DNA of 64,000 bases from Pseudomonas cerasi (GTDB lineage Bacteria > Pseudomonadota > Gammaproteobacteria > Pseudomonadales > Pseudomonadaceae), in assembly GCF_900074915.1 (NCBI RefSeq), contig NZ_LT222319.1, positions 1,175,001 through 1,239,000 of the forward strand, in the 5' to 3' direction. This document shows, piece after piece, positions 46,579 to 55,181 of the stretch (position 1 is its first letter; each line of letters begins with the position of its first letter). The notes under the pieces are model-generated. The model was not told where the DNA came from, searched no databases, and saw only the letters and a list, made by a program, of their open reading frames with translations. The position numbers were made by a program, and so were the translations under genes.

Positions 46579-47466
46579 ATGTCACTGAAGCACTTTATCC
46601 AAATCACCAAGCCGGGGATCATTTTCGGTAACGTGCTTTCGGTGGCAGGTGGCTTTTTTCTGGCTTCCAAGGGAAATATCGATTTCGGCGTGTTCCTCGC
46701 TGCTGTCATCGGTACTTCCCTGGTCGTTGCGTCCGGTTGTGTGTTCAATAACTGCATCGATCGCGATATCGATCAGCGAATGGAAAGAACCCGTAACCGG
46801 GTTCTGGTGCAGGGCCTGGTTTCACTGAAACTGGCGCTGCTCTACGCAACCCTGCTCGGTATTGCAGGCGTTGGCCTGCTGTACACCGAGGCCAATCCGT
46901 TGGCCGCACTGTTTGCAGTGATCGGGTTCGTGATTTACGTCGGCCTTTACAGCCTGTACCTGAAACGCAGATCCGTTCACGGCACGCTGGTGGGCAGTCT
47001 CTCGGGGGCCATGCCGCCGGTGATTGGCTACTGCGCAGTGAGCAACAGCTTCGACTTTGCGGCCCTGACGCTACTGGTGATGTTCAGCCTGTGGCAGATG
47101 CCGCATTCGTATGCGATCGCCATCTTCCGCTTCAATGATTACCGTGCTGCGAAGATCCCGGTTCTGCCGGTCAAGCGCGGCATTCTGGTTACCAAGCGCC
47201 ACATCATGCTCTACATCCTGGCGTTCCTCGTAGCGACCCTGATGCTGACCGTCGGTGGCTATGCGGGTCTCAATTACCTGGCTGTCGCAGCGGGTATGGG
47301 CATGTACTGGTTGTACATGGCCTGGAAGGGCTACAAGGCCGTTGACGATACTGTCTGGGCTCGCAAGTTGTTCGTGTTTTCGATCTTCACCATTACAGCG
47401 TTGAGCGTGATGATGTCGGTTGACTTTCAGGTGACAAAAGAATTGCTGGTGACTTACGCCTTCTGA
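46579..47466 (+). CDS. cyoE: Protoheme IX farnesyltransferase (heme O synthase)
   Basis: The 295-residue product converts heme B to heme O for subunit I using farnesyl diphosphate. It is a polytopic UbiA-family protein with the conserved [18 protein letters not shown] loop (prenyl-diphosphate/Mg binding) and a second loop with [15 protein letters not shown]. About eight or nine membrane segments are present. It ends the operon before a strong terminator. Confidence 0.96.
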   Translation: MSLKHFIQITKPGIIFGNVLSVAGGFFLASKGNIDFGVFLAAVIGTSLVVASGCVFNNCIDRDIDQRMERTRNRVLVQGLVSLKLALLYATLLGIAGVGLLYTEANPLAALFAVIGFVIYVGLYSLYLKRRSVHGTLVGSLSGAMPPVIGYCAVSNSFDFAALTLLVMFSLWQMPHSYAIAIFRFNDYRAAKIPVLPVKRGILVTKRHIMLYILAFLVATLMLTVGGYAGLNYLAVAAGMGMYWLYMAWKGYKAVDDTVWARKLFVFSIFTITALSVMMSVDFQVTKELLVTYAF

Positions 47467-47487
47467 TTCCTCCTGATACGCGTTATG

Positions 47488-47521
47488 AAAACCCCGTTCT
47501 GCGAAGAACGGGGTTTTTTTT
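47488..47521 (+). terminator. Rho-independent terminator after cyoE
   Basis: AAAACCCCGTTCT-GCG-AGAACGGGGTTTT stem-loop followed by a T-run, 22 bp past the cyoE stop. Confidence 0.92.
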
Positions 47522-47581
47522 CGAGTGCCGAACTACACTGGATGAAACACAGGGCGTGTCGGCAGTGTTGAAGTGCTTGTA

Positions 47582-47605
47582 AACGCCTGTTTGCAGGGCG
47601 TTTTT
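47582..47605 (+). terminator. Second hairpin with T-run, not attached to a known gene
   Basis: ACGCCTG-TTTG-CAGGGCGT (one bulged G) followed by five T residues. It lies 60 bp past the cyoE terminator and 117 bp before the next gene, so it is either a backup terminator or the 3' end of a short RNA. Confidence 0.45.
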
Positions 47606-47721
47606 GACCTTTCATGGAAAATCAGGAGCGCTTGCCGCATGATGTGCCGTTTTCAAGCGACCTGTTACAGATATCCGGTTTCCGAGCCCGCCAGGGCTGA
47701 TCATGATTATGGCTGCTACCC

Positions 47722-48606
47722 ATGATGTCCTCAGAAAGTCAGAACCCCACGTCCAGCCCCTTGGTTTCCATCGTTGCCCCTTGCTACAACGCCGAGCGAT
47801 TTCTTGAGGCTGCGATTCAGAGCATCTTTGCTCAGGACTACGGAAATTTCGAGGTCATCGTTGTTGATGATGGCTCGACCGACAACAGCATTGCGATGCT
47901 CGAGTCCCTGCAGCAACGCTATCCTTTCCAGCTTTACCGTCAGGCCAATCAGGGTGTCAGTGCTGCCCTTAACCACGGTCTGCGGTATGCCAAAGGCGTT
48001 TACCTCTCCACGCCGGACCTGGATGACATCATGCTTCCCTCATCGGTGCGGATCCGTGCCGAGTATCTGGACAATCACCCCGCAGTAGGCTGTGTCGGCG
48101 CATTGATCAGCTACATGGATGGTGACGGCAATGAAATCAAACGTCAGTCGCGCGATTACATCGAGAGGCTGACGTTTGATGACATATTGCGCGGCGCAGT
48201 GGTGGTCGGCGCGCCGGTCGCTCTGTACCGCATGAAGGCCATCAAGGATGCGAACGGCTATGACCCACAGATAAAGGTTCAGGATTTTCAGGCGACACTG
48301 AAAATAGCCCATCTGGGCTATGAAATTCATGTGCTCCCCGAGATCGTTACGCGCTACCGACGTCACTCGAACAACCTTTCACGCAAGTACAAGTTGTTGC
48401 TAGAGGCTGACTTGAAAAGCATCGAGCCTTACCGGGACCATCGCGAATACCAGAGCGGTCGCACTCAGGCCATCAACAAGGCCTTGAAATACGCCGCGGT
48501 CGCGGACAAGCGATATGCCTGGCGTCTGCTGTTGTCCATTCCGTGGAGGCAGATCAACAGAACGACCTTGCGGCGCTGCAAGCGTTTGCTGTTGAGCTAT
48601 CGGTAG
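47722..48606 (+). CDS. Family 2 glycosyltransferase
   Basis: The 294-residue product has the GT-A nucleotide-sugar fold: SIVAPCYNAERFLEAAIQSI, VIVVDDGSTDNS, and a DxD-like metal site in YLSTPDLDDIMLPSS. No membrane helices are seen, so it acts at the cytoplasmic face of the inner membrane, probably on lipopolysaccharide or another surface glycan. Start is either the ATG at 47722 or the next one at 47725. It is followed 37 bp later by a hexapeptide acyltransferase, and the two probably modify the same glycan. Donor and acceptor are unknown. Confidence 0.88.
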   Translation: MMSSESQNPTSSPLVSIVAPCYNAERFLEAAIQSIFAQDYGNFEVIVVDDGSTDNSIAMLESLQQRYPFQLYRQANQGVSAALNHGLRYAKGVYLSTPDLDDIMLPSSVRIRAEYLDNHPAVGCVGALISYMDGDGNEIKRQSRDYIERLTFDDILRGAVVVGAPVALYRMKAIKDANGYDPQIKVQDFQATLKIAHLGYEIHVLPEIVTRYRRHSNNLSRKYKLLLEADLKSIEPYRDHREYQSGRTQAINKALKYAAVADKRYAWRLLLSIPWRQINRTTLRRCKRLLLSYR

Positions 48607-48643
48607 GCGCTGCCTGCTGGTCAAAACATATGTGATTGAAGAT

Positions 48644-49285
48644 ATGAAAATCATCGAGCTGTTAAAAAATAGAAAAATACGCAAGCAGCTACGCAAACTT
48701 GACAAACTGGAGAGGCTTGCGGAGAAGATCAGACTGCAATACCCGCGAGCTGAAGTGGGGGTAGGCACATATGGCACGCCGGATATCGTCGAGTTTGGTG
48801 ATGACTCCGTGCTGCGTGTAGGGTCCTACACTTCGATTGCCGAAGGAGTGAGGATTCTGCTGGGGGGTGAGCACCGCACAGACTGGATCACGACCTATCC
48901 ATTTCCCGCCATGGTCGAGCAATTGGCAGATATCAAGGATTACTCCCCCAGCAAGGGTGATGTCACCATTGGCAGTGACTGCTGGATCTGCGCCAACGCG
49001 CTCATCGTATCGGGCGTCACGATAGGTCACGGTGCAATCGTCGGTGCCGGCGCGATGGTTGTGCGCGATGTGGCCCCCTATTCGGTTGTCGGTGGCAATC
49101 CGTGCAAATTCATCCGTTGGCGCTTTGAAGAGGATGTTCGTCAACTGCTGCTGCAAACGGCCTGGTGGGACTGGCCCATGGAGGAGGTCAAATCTGTGGC
49201 ACGGACCTTGTGCAGCGGTGATATGGAAGCCTTTCTCTCATATGTTCGCCGGCGCCAGGCCACATCACGGCCAGTGGGCAACTGA
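48644..49285 (+). CDS. CatB-like hexapeptide-repeat acyltransferase
   Basis: The product (about 213 residues) has a helical N terminus and then left-handed beta-helix repeats (DDSVLRVGSYTSIAEGVRIL, VTIGSDCWICANALIVSGVTIG, HGAIVGAGAMVVRDVAPYSVV) with GGNPCKFIRWRF after the helix. The WITTYPF segment is typical of the xenobiotic acyltransferase (CatB/VatD) family, many of which O-acetylate sugars. The ATG at 48644 is chosen over the GTG at 48632. It is downstream of the glycosyltransferase and probably acetylates the same glycan (inference). Confidence 0.85.
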   Translation: MKIIELLKNRKIRKQLRKLDKLERLAEKIRLQYPRAEVGVGTYGTPDIVEFGDDSVLRVGSYTSIAEGVRILLGGEHRTDWITTYPFPAMVEQLADIKDYSPSKGDVTIGSDCWICANALIVSGVTIGHGAIVGAGAMVVRDVAPYSVVGGNPCKFIRWRFEEDVRQLLLQTAWWDWPMEEVKSVARTLCSGDMEAFLSYVRRRQATSRPVGN

Positions 49286-49433
49286 CTGGACGAAAAGCGC
49301 CTGTGCGTTCGGAGCTGCTTCAGAAATGCCATGTCGGTTTGCATTTATTTCGAGCCTCATGGCCCGAATGATCTGGCAGAATAAGGCATTGGCCTGACTC
49401 GACCAGGCAGTCGCTAAAATGATAGAGGGCGTT

Positions 49434-50453
49434 ATGAGTCAAGAAAGCATCAACTGGGACACTCTGGGTTTTGATTACATCAAGACTGACAAGCGCTACC
49501 TTTCTCATTGGCGCGACGGTGCCTGGGATCAGGGCTCACTGACCGAGGACAACACGCTGCATATCAGCGAAGGGTCGACCGCGCTGCATTATGGTCAGCA
49601 GTGCTTCGAAGGCCTCAAGGCCTACCGCTGCAAGGATGGCTCGATCAATCTGTTCCGTCCCGATCAGAACGCCCAGCGCATGCAGCGCAGCTGCTCCCGC
49701 CTGTTGATGCCCCACGTCCCGACCGATGTATTCATCGACGCCTGCAAACAGGTGGTCAAGGCCAACGAACGCTTCATCCCGCCTTACGGTTCCGGCGGCG
49801 CGTTGTACCTGCGCCCGTTCGTCATCGGTGTGGGTGACAACATCGGCGTGCGTACGGCGCCTGAGTTCATCTTCTCGATCTTCTGCATTCCGGTGGGCGC
49901 CTATTTCAAGGGCGGCCTGAAGCCGAACAATTTCGTCATCTCCGGCTACGACCGTGCTGCGCCCAACGGCACAGGTGCGGCCAAGGTCGGCGGTAACTAC
50001 GCTGCCAGCCTGATGCCCGGTTCCGAAGCCAAGAAGCACAGCTTTGCAGATTGCATCTATCTCGATCCACAGACCCACTCCAAGATCGAGGAAGTAGGTT
50101 CAGCCAACTTCTTTGCCATCACCAAGGACGATGTGTTCCTGACGCCCAAGTCGCCATCAGTGTTGCCGGGTATCACCCGACTTTCGTTGATCGAACTGGC
50201 GAAATCCCGTTTGGGCCTGACGGTCGAAGAGGGCGATGTGTTCATCGACCAGATCGGCGAGTTCAAGGAAGCAGGCGCATGCGGTACGGCTGCGGTCATT
50301 ACTCCGATCGGCGGGATTTCCTACAAGGACAACCTGCACGTGTTCTACAGCCAGACCGAAGTCGGCCCTGTCACTCAGCGTCTGTACAAGGAGCTGACCG
50401 GCGTTCAGTCCGGTGACATCGAGGCGCCAGCCGGCTGGATCGTCAAGGTCTGA
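49434..50453 (+). CDS. ilvE: Branched-chain amino acid aminotransferase, 339-residue type
   Basis: The 339-residue product transfers amino groups between branched-chain 2-oxoacids and glutamate with PLP. It is a fold-type IV enzyme: LHISEGSTALHYGQQCFEGLKAYR, LYLRPFVIGVGDNIGVR, the PLP-binding lysine region GTGAAKVGGNYAASL, and KEAGACGTAAVITPIGG. Length and style match the longer BCAT-like branch rather than the 307-residue E. coli-type IlvE; pseudomonads often have both. The ATG at 49434 is chosen over 49419 because GAGGG then serves as ribosome site. Confidence 0.92.
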   Translation: MSQESINWDTLGFDYIKTDKRYLSHWRDGAWDQGSLTEDNTLHISEGSTALHYGQQCFEGLKAYRCKDGSINLFRPDQNAQRMQRSCSRLLMPHVPTDVFIDACKQVVKANERFIPPYGSGGALYLRPFVIGVGDNIGVRTAPEFIFSIFCIPVGAYFKGGLKPNNFVISGYDRAAPNGTGAAKVGGNYAASLMPGSEAKKHSFADCIYLDPQTHSKIEEVGSANFFAITKDDVFLTPKSPSVLPGITRLSLIELAKSRLGLTVEEGDVFIDQIGEFKEAGACGTAAVITPIGGISYKDNLHVFYSQTEVGPVTQRLYKELTGVQSGDIEAPAGWIVKV

Positions 50454-50509
50454 TGAGCTGACCCGGATCGTTCCAGCGTCGAACGCAGGAACGACCACCG
50501 ACCACACGT

Positions 50510-51508
50510 TCAGGCTTCAGGTGTTTTTCCTTGCTCAACCGGTTCTTTAGCCGGCCCCAGCACAATCGCCAAATGTCGCAAGTCGTCGACCTCCAGGCCA
50601 TAGCTTTTGCCTGACGGGCTCTGTGTGACCGTTCCCAGCGCGTACACCGTGAAAAACTTCACGTCATCCGCGTGGCTCAGCAGCTCACTGATGTAACGGC
50701 TGGAGCGATAGGCCTGCATCTGCGCGGGCGACACGTAGAGCGTCACCAGTTTGCCGTCAAGACGGTCGAAGAACCTGAACTTGAAGCCCAGCCCGTACCG
50801 CTGCTCGATTAGGCCGCCGCCGAACAGCACCCGGCCGTTATCGCCTGACTGCGCGTATTTGATATGGCGAAAATATGAGCGCAGCGACACTTCGCCCAGG
50901 CCCGGAATTTTCAGCTTCAACAGCTTGAAGTCTTCCAGTGACAGCTCGGCCTTGGCCTGCCGATAGCTGTCCACCAGCCGCTCCAGATTGTTGGTGCGCG
51001 TTTCGCTGTAGCGAGCAATCGGTGCCTTGGCAGGTTCTGTGACTGGAAGCGTTGCAGCGGGGCGCTGAGCGCCAGCATCGGGCTTTTCCGGGCCGGACGT
51101 GTCCTTGGTCGGCGCCTTGATGAACGGGTCGAAGATATCGATGTAATCGTCCAGCTTGCGTTTGGCCTTGCGCAGGCGTGTCTGTACATCGGTTTCTTCG
51201 ACCGGCTCGTTCGGTTCTTCCTCTGCTTCTGCGCGCTCATCCACCCATTCGCAGCCCGGGTGATGGTCGTAATGTGGGTTGGCGCGAAAGTGCGCGGCGA
51301 CGAAGGTCGGGTTGTCCTGTGGCTTCACGTCATAGCGAACCCCGGTGACCTTCGCGCCCATTGCCCTGCACGCCTCGGTCGAGCAGAGAAACTCGAACCG
51401 TGCGCGTGGCGGTTCCTGAGAGAAGTATTCGCGTCGCGCCGCGGCGATCGACAGCTCCTGCTGCAGTTCCACACAGTACGCACGGGTGATGGGTTTGCTG
51501 GGCTTCAT
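50510..51508 (-). CDS. Unknown protein with a putative zinc module
   Basis: The product (about 332 residues) is not recognised. The N-terminal part has a Cys/His pattern (FLCSTEACRAMG ... FVAAHFRANPHYDHHPGCEWV) like the CoiA-type zinc domain. It is followed by an acidic and low-complexity linker (about 90-165; EAEEEPNEPVEE) and a C-terminal globular domain (about 180-320) with strand-rich segments such as KFFTVYALGTVTQSPSGKSY. No signal peptide or membrane segment is seen. ATG 51508 is used; an in-frame GTG at 51547 is possible. It converges with ilvE and is about 118 bp past the PheC-like gene. A nucleic-acid role is possible but unproven. Confidence 0.7.
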   Translation of the reverse strand: MKPSKPITRAYCVELQQELSIAAARREYFSQEPPRARFEFLCSTEACRAMGAKVTGVRYDVKPQDNPTFVAAHFRANPHYDHHPGCEWVDERAEAEEEPNEPVEETDVQTRLRKAKRKLDDYIDIFDPFIKAPTKDTSGPEKPDAGAQRPAATLPVTEPAKAPIARYSETRTNNLERLVDSYRQAKAELSLEDFKLLKLKIPGLGEVSLRSYFRHIKYAQSGDNGRVLFGGGLIEQRYGLGFKFRFFDRLDGKLVTLYVSPAQMQAYRSSRYISELLSHADDVKFFTVYALGTVTQSPSGKSYGLEVDDLRHLAIVLGPAKEPVEQGKTPEA

Positions 51509-51625
51509 GCTCGTTTGGCTGCCTTCCAGTGAGAGTTGCCTTAACACGCTATTTCACCCGGACACGCCTTGCAACCATTGCACAGCAGGACGTCGAAGGC
51601 AGTGCCCGGCAAAACCACTTCACAC

Positions 51626-52420
51626 TCACTCGGCGGGCACTGCCAGCCATTCTCCCAGCGCCTGCTGATACTCGCCGGTGGCCTTGCTCAGATGCAGCCA
51701 CTGATCCACGTAGCCTTTCCAGGTGACATCGTCACGTGGCAACAGGTAGGCCTTTTCGCCGTATTGCATGTAGCGGGTCGGATTGACCGCGCACAGGCCG
51801 GGCATGCGTTTCTGCTGGTAGAGCGCTTCGGAAGCATCGGTGATCATCACGTCAGCTTTCTTGTCCAGCAGCTCCTGGAAGATGGTCTTGTTGTCGTGAA
51901 ATGCCAGGGACGCCTTTGGCAGATGAGCGCGAGCGAAGGCTTCATTGGTGCCACCGGCGGGTTCGATCAAACGCACAGAGGGCTGGTTGATCTGCTCGAC
52001 CGTCTGATACAGCGCCTGATCGGCGCAGCGGACCAGCGGGATTTTGCCATCGACGTCCAGTGTGTTGCTGAAAAACGCTTTTTTCTGGCGTTCCAGACTC
52101 ACAGAGATGCCACCCATACCTATGTCGCATTTACCGGCCACCATGTCCGGCATCAGGTTTTTCCAGGTCGTGGGCACCCACTGCACCTTCACCCCCAGGC
52201 TCTTGGCCAGTGAACGGGCCATGGTGATATCGATGCCTTCGTACTCACCGTCTTCGCGCAGCAGGGTGTAGGGCTTGTAGTCGCCTGTGGTGCAGACAGC
52301 CAACTGGCCAGCTTGCAGCACCTTGTCCAGATGCGAGGTGTAGTCCTGAGCCTGAGCCTGAGCCATGCCTGTGATGCCCAGCAGCAGGGCGGTCAGTGCG
52401 CTGTATTTAAGATTCATCAT
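51626..52420 (-). CDS. PheC-like periplasmic protein (cyclohexadienyl dehydratase family)
   Basis: The 264-residue product has a signal peptide (LTALLLGITGMAQAQA) and a family 3 solute-binding fold. It closely follows Pseudomonas PheC over the whole mature protein: LAVCTTGDYKPYTLLREDG, CDIGMGGISVSLERQKKAFF, PAGGTNEAFARAHL, and EKAYLLPRDD. PheC converts prephenate or arogenate to phenylpyruvate or phenylalanine in the periplasm. It could equally be an amino-acid binding protein of the ancestral fold, as no ABC permease genes are adjacent to decide. It stands alone and diverges from the ArsR-type regulator. Confidence 0.82.
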   Translation of the reverse strand: MMNLKYSALTALLLGITGMAQAQAQDYTSHLDKVLQAGQLAVCTTGDYKPYTLLREDGEYEGIDITMARSLAKSLGVKVQWVPTTWKNLMPDMVAGKCDIGMGGISVSLERQKKAFFSNTLDVDGKIPLVRCADQALYQTVEQINQPSVRLIEPAGGTNEAFARAHLPKASLAFHDNKTIFQELLDKKADVMITDASEALYQQKRMPGLCAVNPTRYMQYGEKAYLLPRDDVTWKGYVDQWLHLSKATGEYQQALGEWLAVPAE

Positions 52421-52545
52421 GAGTCTGGATGCTCTCAGCGGTGCAGTCGGTTTTATTGGAGCCGACAGATTGCTTCATTTGTCAGGCCGCTGTGAAGCTG
52501 TAATCAAAACATGCCGTTGGCCGGGGGAGGGAAATCAGGGGTTGA

Positions 52546-52571
52546 ACATTTCGTAAAAAAGCGTAATGTTG
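52546..52571 (+). promoter_or_regulatory. Putative operator copy 1 (regulator promoter)
   Basis: A 26-bp element, ACATTTCGT + 6 bp + GCGTAATGTTG, contains the inverted repeat CATTTCG/CGTAATG with one mismatch. The same element recurs before the dehydrogenase gene. It ends 6 bp before the regulator ATG at 52578. Confidence 0.7.
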
Positions 52572-52577
52572 TGCCCC

Positions 52578-52874
52578 ATGATTCTTGAGCAAATCAAAGC
52601 GGTCGGCAATGACACTCGCATGTTGATCATGGAGTGGCTGAAAAACCCGCAAGCCCATTTCCCTCCCCAGGACCACGGTGATCCGGCGATAGGCGTGTGT
52701 GTGTCGCACATTCAGGCCAAGGCCAACCTGTCGGCTTCTACCGCGTCTGCGCATCTGGCCATCCTGCAACGTGCCGGGCTGGTTCAGGCAACGAGGATCG
52801 GCAAGTGGACTTATTTTCGCCGTGACGAGCAGGCCATAGACCGGTTTGCCGACAGGCTCAAGAAAGAACTCTAG
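52578..52874 (+). CDS. ArsR-family transcriptional regulator
   Basis: The 98-residue product is a small winged-helix regulator: NDTRMLIMEWLKNPQAHFPP (alpha-1 region), the helix-turn-helix AKANLSASTASAHLAILQRA, and a wing (VQATRIGKWTYFRRD). It has a single cysteine (GVCVSHI) near the DNA-binding helices and lacks the ELCVC metal motif of ArsR proper, so a thiol or electrophile sensor is possible. The upstream ATG at 52566 lies inside the operator element, so ATG 52578 is preferred. It precedes an MDR dehydrogenase with which it shares the operator sequence. Confidence 0.88.
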   Translation: MILEQIKAVGNDTRMLIMEWLKNPQAHFPPQDHGDPAIGVCVSHIQAKANLSASTASAHLAILQRAGLVQATRIGKWTYFRRDEQAIDRFADRLKKEL

Positions 52875-52892
52875 GCTTTGAGCGTTATTTAT

Positions 52893-52918
52893 ACATTTCG
52901 TCATTTTGCGTAATGTTG
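52893..52918 (+). promoter_or_regulatory. Putative operator copy 2 (dehydrogenase promoter)
   Basis: Same 26-bp element as at 52546-52571: identical 9-bp and 11-bp flanks and identical 6-bp spacing but a different spacer sequence (CATTTT versus AAAAAA). It ends 19 bp before the dehydrogenase ATG. Confidence 0.7.
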
Positions 52919-52937
52919 AATTGATAGGAGATTGACC

Positions 52938-53948
52938 ATGAGCAATACAACCATCTACGTGCAGGCTGGCGGCGGCTACGATCAGGTCAGCGTGGGCGAA
53001 AGCGAAGTACTGGCACCGAAAGCCGGTGAGATCACTGTGCGTCTGCATGCCAACTCGCTCAACTATCACGACTTCGCGGTCGTTACCGGCATGTGGGCAC
53101 CGACGGAAAAACGCATTCCCATGGCCGATGGTGCAGGCGTAGTCACTGCAGTGGGCGAGGGCGTCAGCGAGTTCGCGGTTGGCGACTCAGTGGTCAGCAC
53201 GTTCTTCCCGGAATGGATCAGCGGCGAGCCGCTGGTCGAAGGTTTTGTCACGGTGCCGGGTGATGGCGTCGACGGTTATGCCCGCGAGCAGGTGACTGCC
53301 CGTGCCACCTCGTTCACCCTTGCGCCAAAGGGCTACAGCCATGCTGAAGCGTCCACGCTGACCACCGCCGGTCTGACCGCATGGCGTGCGCTGATGGTCG
53401 ATGACGCGCTGAAAGCCGGCGATACCGTTCTGGTGCAGGGCACTGGTGGTGTATCGATTTTCGCGTTGCAGTTCGCCAAGATGGTCGGTGCGACCGTTAT
53501 CGCCACGTCGTCGAGTGATGAAAAGCTGGAGCGTCTGCAAGCCATGGGCGCTGATCACCTGATCAACTACCGCAAGGACAGCAATTGGGGCGAGACGGCG
53601 CGCAAGCTGACCGGCGGCCGTGGCGTGGATCACATCATCGACGTGGGCGGGCCCTCGACACTGCAGCACTCCATGAACGCGGCCCGGGTCGCTGGCCATA
53701 TCTCGGTCATCGGTATTCTGAGCGGTGTTGCCGGCCAACTGGAGTTCGTCCCGGCGCTGGTCAAACAGCTGCGCATGCAGGGCGTTCTGGTCGGCAGTCG
53801 CACTCAGCAACAGGACATGATCCGGGCCATCGATGCCAATGGCATGCGTCCAGTCATGGACCGTTCCTTCCCGATGACCGACATCGTCGAAGCGTTCCGT
53901 TACCAGGAAACCAATCAGCATTTCGGCAAGATCTGCCTGGATATCTGA
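52938..53948 (+). CDS. MDR-family zinc-type alcohol dehydrogenase / quinone oxidoreductase
   Basis: The 336-residue product belongs to the medium-chain dehydrogenase/reductase superfamily: substrate domain (HANSLNYHDFAVVTGMW, IPMADGAGVVTAVGEGVSEF) and an NAD(P) domain (DTVLVQGTGGVSIFALQFAK). It lacks the structural-zinc cysteine lobe and the usual zinc-binding GHE motif (GAD here), so it is probably an NADPH-dependent quinone or enone reductase. The ATG at 52938 has TAGGAG 7 bp upstream. It is probably controlled by the ArsR-type regulator upstream through the shared operator, perhaps in defence against electrophiles (inference). Confidence 0.9.
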   Translation: MSNTTIYVQAGGGYDQVSVGESEVLAPKAGEITVRLHANSLNYHDFAVVTGMWAPTEKRIPMADGAGVVTAVGEGVSEFAVGDSVVSTFFPEWISGEPLVEGFVTVPGDGVDGYAREQVTARATSFTLAPKGYSHAEASTLTTAGLTAWRALMVDDALKAGDTVLVQGTGGVSIFALQFAKMVGATVIATSSSDEKLERLQAMGADHLINYRKDSNWGETARKLTGGRGVDHIIDVGGPSTLQHSMNAARVAGHISVIGILSGVAGQLEFVPALVKQLRMQGVLVGSRTQQQDMIRAIDANGMRPVMDRSFPMTDIVEAFRYQETNQHFGKICLDI

Positions 53949-53989
53949 TCCGCAACACTGTGCTGTTAACTGAGCACAGGTGAACAGCG

Positions 53990-54021
53990 CTGGCCTGCCG
54001 ACCCTGGTGTCGGCAGGCCAG
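53990..54021 (+). terminator. Strong hairpin after the dehydrogenase gene
   Basis: CTGGCCTGCCGAC/GTCGGCAGGCCAG is a perfect 13-bp stem with a 6-base loop, about 40 bp past the stop. The T-rich tail is weak, so termination is likely but not certain. Confidence 0.7.
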
Positions 54022-54191
54022 TTGTGATGTTTTGCATTACTTTCCCAAGTACTCCCCGCTCATTTCCTCGCATCAAGTTCGCCGGTCTGTGGTCACACCT
54101 CTGTGGCATGAAAGACGTTCGTGCTGTGCAGCATCAGTGCTGCCTGGCGCCACGTTCAATTCGATTATCAGATCAGGGACGCATTGAAATT

Positions 54192-54710
54192 ATGAAACCT
54201 CATCTTTTGCTAGGTCTGCTTGGCGTTTTCTCCTTCGGTGTTCAGGCTGCATCGCTGGACGTTCCGATCAATCTGGTCAGCGCTGATGGCGCCCCCAAAC
54301 CTGTAGGCAGCGTTACGGTGAGCGAAACGCAATACGGCTTGCTGTTCACTCCGAATCTGAAAGAGCTGCCTGCGGGCATCCACGGTTTTCATGTGCATGA
54401 AAACGGCAGTTGCGAAGCGGGCACCAAGGACGGCAAGAAGGTCGCAGCCCTCGCGGCTGGCGGTCACTTCGACCCGGGCAAGACCGGCAAGCATCTGGGT
54501 CCTTACGCCGATGGCCGTCTAGGCGATCTGCCTGCGCTGTACGTGGCTGCTGACGGCACTGCAACTTACCCGGTGCTTGCCCCACGCCTGAAGAAACTCT
54601 CGGAAGTCAAAGGCCACGCGCTGATGGTTCACACCGGCGGCGACAACCATTCCGACCACCCCGCACCTCTGGGCGGTGGCGGTGATCGTGCTGCCTGTGG
54701 CGTGATCTGA
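54192..54710 (+). CDS. sodC: Periplasmic Cu/Zn superoxide dismutase
   Basis: The 172-residue product has a signal peptide ([18 protein letters not shown]) and the Cu,Zn SOD motifs: copper ligands in [16 protein letters not shown], bridging and zinc ligands through [14 protein letters not shown], the zinc region [12 protein letters not shown], and the final copper histidine and disulfide in [15 protein letters not shown] and [11 protein letters not shown]. It detoxifies periplasmic superoxide, including that from host defence. A GCCTGCATCC/GGGTGCAGGC hairpin (54719-54743) follows. Confidence 0.95.
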   Translation: MKPHLLLGLLGVFSFGVQAASLDVPINLVSADGAPKPVGSVTVSETQYGLLFTPNLKELPAGIHGFHVHENGSCEAGTKDGKKVAALAAGGHFDPGKTGKHLGPYADGRLGDLPALYVAADGTATYPVLAPRLKKLSEVKGHALMVHTGGDNHSDHPAPLGGGGDRAACGVI

Positions 54711-54718
54711 CGGACCGT

Positions 54719-54743
54719 GCCTGCATCCGTTTCGGGTGCAGGC
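54719..54743 (+). terminator. Hairpin after sodC
   Basis: GCCTGCATCC/GGGTGCAGGC stem with a short loop, 8 bp past the sodC stop. No T-run follows, so termination would need Rho or be partial. Confidence 0.5.
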
Positions 54744-54819
54744 GCGCCAATCGGTAAAGCTTTCTCGCGTAAGTGAGACGTGCGCTACACCGTTCTCTCC
54801 ACAACGCGTCGCGGAGCAA

Positions 54820-55029
54820 TCACGCGTGCTTGAGCGCATCCCCATGATGCATCGCCGAATGGCCGGTCTTGTCGCTCTTCACTTCGTACTGCGGATCGTC
54901 CTTTGAAGCAGGCCGATGTTTGCCCATGAACTCAACGTCCTTCACATGTACTTTAGTGACTTTGCCATGCACCTGGCCCGCCTCGGAGTTCCAGTGTACG
55001 GCGTCGCCAACTTTGAATGCGGTGGTCAT
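54820..55029 (-). CDS. DUF2945 (hypervirulence-associated TUDOR-like) protein
   Basis: The 69-residue product starts MTTAFKVGDAVHWNSEAGQV, then GKVTKVHVKDVEFMGKH and DDPQYEVKSDKTGHSAMHHGDAL, the recognisable DUF2945 pattern of a small SH3/Tudor-like barrel. It is soluble. The family often sits near stress genes, as here with sodC, but molecular function is unknown. Confidence 0.85.
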   Translation of the reverse strand: MTTAFKVGDAVHWNSEAGQVHGKVTKVHVKDVEFMGKHRPASKDDPQYEVKSDKTGHSAMHHGDALKHA

Positions 55030-55181
55030 TCAGACTTCCTCAAGTGGGGAGCGAATGATCTGCAGCATTCGCTCGGTATTGTTCTGAGTGTCCGGCGCGG
55101 GAAGAATTCACTGCGGTTGATCGTGTGCCTGGCCTTTATCTTGCTCATGTATCTGCAGTCCGTTATCAAGGAAGTGATTAC

